Assembly: GCF_001895925.1 (NCBI RefSeq)
Contig: NZ_MPPI01000037.1
Location: 1 to 48,971 of the forward strand
Source: Phormidesmis priestleyi ULC007
Lineage (GTDB): Bacteria; Cyanobacteriota; Cyanobacteriia; Leptolyngbyales; Leptolyngbyaceae
Reading direction: 5' to 3'
Length of the DNA stretch: 48,971 nucleotides
Shown in pieces: positions 43,421-48,971 of this stretch. The number at the start of each line of letters is the position of its first letter. The first letter of the stretch is position 1. A program made the translations under genes and the position numbers. The notes beneath the pieces were generated by a model, which worked only from the letters and a program-made list of their open reading frames with translations, was not told the DNA's origin and made no database searches.

Positions 43421-44383
43421 ATGATTTTTCGTCACTCTGGTTGGCTACTGATTACGAGCTTGGCTTGTTTAGGAGCGTTTCCTCAATCGGTCAAAAGTTT
43501 GGTGAGTCAGCCAACCTCACAATTCATAACAACAAATGTGAGCGCGTCTTCGCAAGTTGCTCAAGCTCAGATCTCAGACGGGGCACCTAAAGTTGATCAG
43601 TCGTCTAAAAAGTGGTGGCTTTTGGGTATTGTGACAGTCTCTGCTGTAGGGGGCGGGCTGACATTTTTTGCGTTAAGACGACAATCGCCTTCATCAGAAT
43701 CATCACCGCTGCTCGAACCGTCTACTTTTTCATCAAAACTTATTTTAGAGGATGCGATCGAGCCGCCTGAAGCCAGAGATCTTAATGATGAACCCCCTTC
43801 AACTAATGGTCATCATCCCCAACCGATTCCCGTCTCAGAAACCTTTAAACGCAAAGAACTTCCTGAAGTAAGTCCGACCGAAGATCCCCAGGTTTCTGAA
43901 ACCACTCGACTAGCCAAAATCAGTATTGTTGACGAATTGCTGCGAGAGCTTCGCACCCCTGACCCTGCAAAACGGCAAAAAATCATTTGGGAGTTGGGGC
44001 AACGAGGAGACACGCGCGCCGTTCAGCCGATGGTTGATTTGATGATTGATTCTGACTCAAAGCAGCGCAGTTTAATCTTGTCTGCTCTTTCTGAAATTGG
44101 CACCCGGACGCTCAAACCTCTCAGTCGAGCGCTGGCGATTTCGCTGCAAGATGAGAGCGCAGATGTGCGTAAAAATGCAATTCGGGATTTGACTCGCGTT
44201 TATGACCTGGTTTCTCAAATTAGTCATTTGTTGCATCAAGCGTCTGACGACCCCGATCGAGACGTGCAAGAAACTGCGGTTTGGGCGTTAGGGCAATTAA
44301 ATCGCATGCGATCGGCTCCTACCAGTGCCGAAAATCTACCCGCTTTTAAGCAGTCGGTAAGCCCACCTGAAAACCTGCCGTAA
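43421..44383 (+). CDS. Membrane-anchored HEAT-repeat protein
   Basis: This 320-residue protein has an N-terminal signal or anchor (WLLITSLACLGAFPQSVKSL), a second hydrophobic helix (WWLLGIVTVSAVGGGLTFFALRR, about 65-88), a Pro/Ser/Glu-rich linker, and four or five HEAT-like repeats (DPAKRQKIIWELGQRGDTRAVQPMVDLMIDS, QRSLILSALSEIGTRTLKPLSRAL, DVRKNAIRDLTRVYDL, DVQETAVWALGQL). It is similar to cyanobacterial HEAT proteins that act as scaffolds; the specific partner is unknown. The next gene begins 85 nt downstream. Confidence 0.8.
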   Translation: MIFRHSGWLLITSLACLGAFPQSVKSLVSQPTSQFITTNVSASSQVAQAQISDGAPKVDQSSKKWWLLGIVTVSAVGGGLTFFALRRQSPSSESSPLLEPSTFSSKLILEDAIEPPEARDLNDEPPSTNGHHPQPIPVSETFKRKELPEVSPTEDPQVSETTRLAKISIVDELLRELRTPDPAKRQKIIWELGQRGDTRAVQPMVDLMIDSDSKQRSLILSALSEIGTRTLKPLSRALAISLQDESADVRKNAIRDLTRVYDLVSQISHLLHQASDDPDRDVQETAVWALGQLNRMRSAPTSAENLPAFKQSVSPPENLP

Positions 44384-44467
44384 AGTCGTGAAACCCGCTC
44401 ATAATCCGGCTTTTCGACTGTGAAAGAAAAGCGACAATAGGGGTAGAACCCAGATGGAGCAGAAAGA

Positions 44468-45541
44468 TTGCTAAGTTCTACAGTTCCTGAGATTTCTTCC
44501 CCCAAAGCGCGTTTGTGGATGCCTGAGCAAGTTCTCTTTACCCCTGCTGCCCTGGATGAACCGTGGGGTCAGCAAATTCTTTCGCGAGTCAAGGCGCTAA
44601 ATTTGCCAGTTGAGGCGTTGCCTAAAAATCGTCTAACTGGTTTGCGTGGCGAGACTGAGCGCGAGACCTATGCAATTTCTAAGCGCACGTTAGCGGTGGT
44701 CAATGCACCACCGAGCAGTTTAAAGCTCAGTCCGATTCCGCCGTCTGCTGATTGGCAGTTTCATTTAGCCGAGGGCTGTCCGGCTCATTGTCAATACTGC
44801 TATCTGGCTGGGAGTCTTTCAGGTCCACCTGTGATCCGAGCCTTTGCAAATCTGCCTCAGACGTTGCAAAATCTTGGCAACTATGAGCGATCGCAGAGTC
44901 AAACTTCTTTTGAGGTGAGTTGCTACACCGACCCGCTAGGCATTGAGCATCTAACGGGCAGTTTAGCCGAGTGCATTCGCTATTTTGGGACACGCGACGA
45001 TGGTTATCTGCGTTGGGTGTCGAAATTTGACGGGGTTGATGGCTTGCTAGCTCTTCCGCACAATGGTCACACACGCTGCCGATTTAGTGTGAATGCTGCG
45101 CCGATCAGCGATCGTCTTGAAGGCGGCACGGCATCAGTCACCGATCGCCTCCAGGCATTGAGAAAGCTGGCGTTGCCCCGCGCCCAAGGGGGAGGCTGCT
45201 ATCCGGTTGGGTTAGTGATTGCGCCGATTATGCCGATCGAAGATTGGGAAGAACACTACGATCGCTTGTTTGAGTCGATCAGTGCAGTACTAGATTTTGA
45301 TTGTGACTTGACTTTTGAGCTAATCTCACACCGCTTTACGCCGGGTTCTAAAGAGGTGTTGCAGGGTTGGTATCCTAACAGCAAGCTAGAGATGGATGAG
45401 TCTAAGCGAGTGGTGAAACGCAATAAGTTCGGCGGCGTTAAATACGTTTACGATGCCACCACGATGAAGGCGATGCGTCAGTTTTTTGAGGGGCAAATTC
45501 GCGATCGCTTCCCTCAAGCCAAGATTTTGTATTGGACTTAG
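44468..45541 (+). CDS. Spore photoproduct lyase-family radical SAM protein
   Basis: The 357-residue protein has the radical SAM cluster motif CPAHCQYCYLAGS (C-x3-C-x2-C). It resembles SplB-type enzymes, with VEALPKNRLTGL, FHLAEGC, SFEVSCYTDPLGIEHLTGSLAE, FVSKFD-like WVSKFDGV and RCRFSVNAAPISDRLEGGT. Cyanobacteria do not sporulate, so the family must do something else here, perhaps repair of thymine-type photolesions or other DNA damage. The start codon is TTG (44468) by family alignment to MLSSTVPE; a later ATG at about 44519 (MPEQVLFTP) is also possible. Confidence 0.87.
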   Translation: MLSSTVPEISSPKARLWMPEQVLFTPAALDEPWGQQILSRVKALNLPVEALPKNRLTGLRGETERETYAISKRTLAVVNAPPSSLKLSPIPPSADWQFHLAEGCPAHCQYCYLAGSLSGPPVIRAFANLPQTLQNLGNYERSQSQTSFEVSCYTDPLGIEHLTGSLAECIRYFGTRDDGYLRWVSKFDGVDGLLALPHNGHTRCRFSVNAAPISDRLEGGTASVTDRLQALRKLALPRAQGGGCYPVGLVIAPIMPIEDWEEHYDRLFESISAVLDFDCDLTFELISHRFTPGSKEVLQGWYPNSKLEMDESKRVVKRNKFGGVKYVYDATTMKAMRQFFEGQIRDRFPQAKILYWT

Positions 45542-45568
45542 TACGCTGGCAAAGCTGAATTGCTGATC

Positions 45569-45598
45569 TGTAGAGACGCTCTATAGAACGTTTCTACA
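45569..45598 (+). terminator. Hairpin after the radical SAM gene
   Basis: TGTAGAGACG and CGTTTCTACA pair over 10 bp (one G-U) around CTCTATAGAA. It is a common cyanobacterial intergenic hairpin type and lies 28 nt after the stop. No T-run follows, so terminator function is inferred. Confidence 0.5.
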
Positions 45599-45678
45599 GA
45601 CAGCAACTTTGCACTCTAGTGGGGAAGAGAGAGTTGCGTTTGCGTTAGGCTGAGGCGTAGTTGCGGAGACAGTTCCTA

Positions 45679-46578
45679 ATGGTGAATCAACTTGACTTAA
45701 ATGATTACAAGCAAGGAATTGTGGACTTATACAATCGCAGAAGTCAAACTTACGACGATAGCGAGTGGCATGTACAGATTTGTTACCGTCTTCTTGAGTA
45801 TTCACAGGTGATAGGACTTACGCATTGACAGAATAACCGAAATAGCAGTCGTGCTTTTCAGCCCTTTCAGCTTTATTTTTTCATTTCTTTTTTAGGAATT
45901 TAAAGTCAAAGAAAGGCCTTGCAAAAGGCTGAAACGACCTATTCTCGTTATTCCATAATATGGCTAATTTGTACAGTGCGTAAGTCCTAGGTGAGTTCTG
46001 GGCAGTCTGTACTAGATATTGGAATGGGAACAGGACATCTTGCGATCGCTGCGGCTGAAATCGTTGGAGAGCAGGGTTGGGTAGTTGGAGTAGATCTCTC
46101 TGCTGGGATGTTGGAGCAAGCACAAAGTAAAGCTGACGCATTAAGACTCAGTAACGTTGAGCTTCAACTCGTGGATGCTGAGAATCTCAATTGTTTAAGC
46201 AATCACTTCGACCACATTTTGTGTGCAAACACATTTCCCTGGATAGAAAATAAAGAAGCTACATTACAGTTGTGGCATCGCTTTCTTAAACCTGGAGGCA
46301 GAATCAAAATTCATACTCCTGCCGATACAGCGTACATTGGGGCTGTCATCTTGCGGAAAGTGTTTGCAAAGTACGGCATTTCGCTAGAACTGAGCAATCG
46401 CATTGGTTCTAACGAACAGTGTGAAAGATTGTTGACTGAGGCTGGTTTTGAGACAGTTGAAATTACAACAGAACAGCATGGCAACTATACGAGTTTAGAC
46501 AAAGCCAAGGCAAGTTGGGAAGGAGTTGTTATGTATCCCTCATCTACCTCTTTGAAAATGTCCCCTGATTTAACGTGA
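45679..46578 (+). pseudogene. SAM-dependent methyltransferase split by a MITE
   Basis: The first exon-like piece (45679-45811) reads MVNQLDLNDYKQGIVDLYNRRSQTYDDS, a typical methyltransferase N-terminus. The second piece (from 45995) reads GQSVLDIGMGTGHLAIAAAE (motif I), VVGVDLSAGMLEQAQSKA (motif II), ENLNCLSNHFDHILCANTFPWI and FLKPGGRIKIH. Removing the 178-bp element and one copy of GGTGA joins them exactly as SQVSSGQSVLDIG. The inserted DNA puts TGA in frame after five codons. The C-terminus (SSTSLKMSPDLT) is probably also clipped, by the adjacent IS982 remnant. Its substrate is unknown. Confidence 0.9.
45812..45989. mobile_element. 178-bp MITE with 5-bp target duplication
   Basis: TAGGACTTACGCATTG at the left is inverted in CAGTGCGTAAGTCCTA at the right (one difference). 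GGTGA flanks it on both sides (45807-45811 and 45990-45994). There is no ORF inside; the interior has CCTTTCAGC/GCTGAAACG-like partial stems. It must have been moved in trans by a full-length element not present in the window. Confidence 0.9.
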
Positions 46579-46642
46579 GTTGGACGGAAGATAGAAGCGC
46601 AAAAGGAAAGCTGAGACTACCTTTGAAAGTCATGTAAACCTT

Positions 46643-47248
46643 TTGAGTCTCAGCCTGGACACCATCGTATCGCACTTGGATTTGACTCCCATCTTCGGGG
46701 AGGTGGACGACTTCTGTGAGCAGTTTGAGCAAGCTGGGTCAAGTCAGGCTCAACTCCCTGCCGTACCCGGCACCCGGCACTATCGATCCCGCATGTGCTT
46801 GAGGGAAGTGATGACGATCGTCATCGCGTTTCATGGAGCGGGGCTGAGAACGTTCAAAGACTTTTATAGGTTGACGGTGCTGCCCCACTGGCAGAAAGCC
46901 TTTCCCAACTTGGTCAGTTATAACCGCTTTGTTGAATTGATGCCTTGGGGCTTGATGCTACTGTGCTGCTTCGCCAATACCCGCAAAGGAGAGATGACAG
47001 GCATTGCCTTTATCGACTCCACGCCCCTTGAAGTGTGTCATCCAGCACGCGCTCATGCTCACAACGTCTTTCAAAACCTTGTCGGTTGGGGCAAAAGCTC
47101 AACTGGGTGGAAGTTTGGCTTCAAACTGCATCTGATCATCAACGATCAAGGAGAACGCTTGGCGTTCAAACTCACTCACGCCCATACCGATCACCGCCAA
47201 CCTGTGCCTGAGATGACCCAAGACTTACAGCGCATTTCAGTCTTATGA
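46643..47248 (+). pseudogene. IS982-family transposase, C-terminally truncated
   Basis: The 201-residue reading contains the N-terminal FGEVDDFCEQF, the HYRSRMCLREVMTIVIAFH region, the first catalytic Asp in TGIAFIDSTPLEVCHPAR and GWKFGFKLHLIINDQGE (second Asp region), all typical of IS982 transposases of about 290 residues. It ends QRISVL exactly where an oppositely oriented IS630 fragment begins (47243), so the last catalytic Glu is lost. The start TTG at 46643 is uncertain. The element's left end may have clipped the methyltransferase gene. Confidence 0.82.
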
Positions 47249-47425
47249 AGTACAGTAACAACAGTCAGCAAACCAGTTGCGTAAATGCTCAGGATTAATT
47301 AGGTGCAGAGCGGTTGCAATCAGCGCGTCTACCATTTTGGTCGTCGTGGGAGAGAACTGACGTAAGAACGCTTTGAGTTGTGACCACCAAAGTTCAATGG
47401 GATTAAACTCCGGGGAGTAGGGGTC
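47243..47425 (-). pseudogene. IS630-family transposase C-terminal fragment
   Basis: The minus strand reads YSPEFNPIELWWSQLKAFLRQFSPTTTK, the catalytic Glu block of IS630 transposases, and ends ...CCYCTS before TAA at 47243-47245. The N-terminal part of the transposase is gone; beyond 47425 the sequence (to 47601) is unrelated and probably belongs to the left end of the IS701 copy. It truncated the IS982 gene. Confidence 0.78.
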
Positions 47426-47601
47426 TCAATAGCAATGGAACCAGATTTTGTCTTAAGAGTATTTCAGCAGCAAATTGATAACTTCTACTGATGCCTTTTG
47501 ACGGCATACTACACAGGTCTGGTACTACAGTTGTAGATGTTGAATTCTGACCTGTATTTCGTCTAGAATCAGGGTAAAACCAGCGTTTCAGGGGAGGACT
47601 C

Positions 47602-48971
47602 ATGACTCTCGCCCTTTCCCAAATTACCCTTAATGAAGCGGATGTTGAAGCCAATCTGAAGCAGCTTGAGACCTGGGCCAGCAACTTCGAGACCCTGATG
47701 GTTCGGCTTGCCCCACGCTTCAAACGCGCAGAGCTTCGAGAGCGGGTAAAAGAGTATGTGCAAGGATTGCTCAGTTCAGCCGAGCGGAAGAATAGCTGGC
47801 AGATCACAGAACAACTGGGCAAGTCCACACCCTATGGGATTCAACATCTACTCGGTCGGGCCCAGTGGAGGGCAGATTTGGTGAGAGATGACCTGCAAGC
47901 CTATGTGAATGAAGCGCTAGGGGAGCCGGAAGCGGTATTTGTGATCGATGAAACAGGCTTTCTTAAGCAAGGAGACCACTCTGCTGGGGTGCAACCTCAA
48001 TACAGCGGGATGGGGAGGGATTGAGAATTGTCAGATTGGCGTATTTCTAGGGTATGCTGCCGCCAACGGCTACACCTTAATTGATCGAGAACTCTACTTG
48101 CCGCAACGTTGGATTGACCATCCAGAGCGGTGCGCTCAAGCAGGCATTCCGAGCGACACGCCCTTTGCAACCAAGCCTGTTCTGGCACGACGCATGTTAG
48201 AACGGGCATTTGCGGGAGGACTGCCCGGACGCTGGGTAACCGGGGATGAAGTCTATGGTCGAGATGAGCGCTTGCGACGGTGGTTAGAATCCCGACATCA
48301 AGCCTATGTCCTCACCACCTGGTCAAAAGAGAGCGTGGGTCGAGATGCCTTGTCGATGCGAATCGAGGAACTCGCCGTCAGTTGGCCCCCTGAAGAGTGG
48401 CAACGCCTGAGTTGTGGAACGGGAACGAAGGGAGAGCGCTATTTTGACTGGGCTTGTATGCCGATTAATAGTCCAAGAGGCTACGATTGGCAGCACTGGG
48501 CGCTGGTGCGCCGGGGGATTGAACATCCCGAAGACTGGAGTTATTTCCTGGTGTTTGCGCCGCCTGGAACGTCCTTACAGACGATGGTGACGGTTGCGGG
48601 TCGGCGCTGGACGATTGAAACTTGTTTTGAGAGTGCTAAAGGCGTCGTGGGACTGGATGAGTATGAGGTGCGATCTTGGAAAGGATGGTATCGTCACATG
48701 ACGTTAGCGCTGCTAGCTCATGCCTTCTTAACCGTCACGCGAGCGACTGCTAAAAAGGGGATCTCAACGCTGGCTCATTTCCCACCCCGTCCCTTGTCCC
48801 GGAAGACGAACTCAAGAGCCGGGTGCCCTTGAGCGTTGCGGAACTGCGTCGATTGCTATGGCGATTGGTTTGGCAGCCTCCATTCAGTCCACTCCATTGG
48901 CTGAACGGGTCAGCATGGCGACGACGACATCAAGCGATTGCACAGTTCTATCACTTCAAGCGCCGAGCCTT
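47602..48971 (+). pseudogene. IS701-family transposase, two frameshifts, cut by window end
   Basis: The first frame has QLETWASNFETLMVRLAPRF, RKNSWQITEQLGKSTPYGIQHLLGRAQWRADLVRDDL and FVIDETGFLKQGDHSAGVQ (first catalytic Asp), typical of IS701 transposases. Near 48005 the frame shifts into IENCQIGVFLGYAA, WVTGDEVYGRD (second Asp region), then RRWTIETCFESAKGVVGLDEYEVRSWKGWYRHMTLALLAHA (catalytic Glu). Near 48795 a second shift leads to VPEDELKSRVPLSVAELRRLLW, open to the window edge. The gene is otherwise well preserved, so the loss is recent or includes sequencing error. Confidence 0.88.

Overview
The window looks like a cyanobacterial chromosome, probably filamentous and Leptolyngbya-like. 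GCGATCGC-type (HIP1) octamers are frequent, and the genes include a CrtR-type carotene hydroxylase, a COP23-domain protein, a cyanobacterial UbiC-like chorismate lyase, a pyruvate kinase with a C-terminal PEP-utilizer domain and a single-RRM RNA-binding protein. Genus is inference.

Positions 1-6402 are mobile DNA. After two transposase remnants (1-828) comes a small-gene cargo block: RHH protein, two small unknowns, a phage-like protein, an HNH nuclease and a small winged-helix-like protein (917-3273). Then comes a type V-K CRISPR-associated transposon (CAST) module: cas12k (3419-5174, broken by an internal deletion and frameshift), a tracrRNA locus (about 5215-5810, interrupted by two small inverted-repeat elements), a three-repeat CRISPR array, a shortened repeat with a tRNA-targeting spacer, and a transposon end with four TnsB-type repeats finishing at 6402. 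The last spacer starts with 16 nt identical to the neighbouring tRNA-Thr(GGT). That tRNA site has a GGTA PAM, and the transposon end lies 64 bp downstream of it, so the window preserves the guide, the target and the insertion product together. No tnsB, tnsC or tniQ is visible; they would be left of the window or lost.

Positions 6403-45600 are mostly chromosomal housekeeping genes: tRNA-Thr and tRNA-Tyr, nnr, the pstSCAB phosphate operon with a candidate Pho box, an RRM protein, a DUF697-type GTPase, an ABC ATPase, a pentapeptide-repeat membrane protein with a Val-Ala repeat tract, a decayed toxin-antitoxin pair, a Uma2 nuclease, a lone LivG-type ATPase, a chorismate lyase, a glycosyltransferase/acetyltransferase pair, plsY, lptC, an NYN protein, metG, plsC with an alpha/beta hydrolase, manC, an LCP protein, a phosphohexomutase, pyk, COP23, crtR, a holin-like protein, aroH, sppA, a DMT transporter, a HEAT protein and an SPL-type radical SAM protein. 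Shared themes are envelope and exopolysaccharide synthesis (manC, mutase, LCP, glycosyltransferase, lptC), lipid synthesis (plsY, plsC, hydrolase) and phosphate uptake.

Positions 45679-48971 are a second mobile-element graveyard: a methyltransferase gene split by a 178-bp inverted-repeat element with a clean 5-bp duplication, then truncated IS982, IS630 and frameshifted IS701 transposases.
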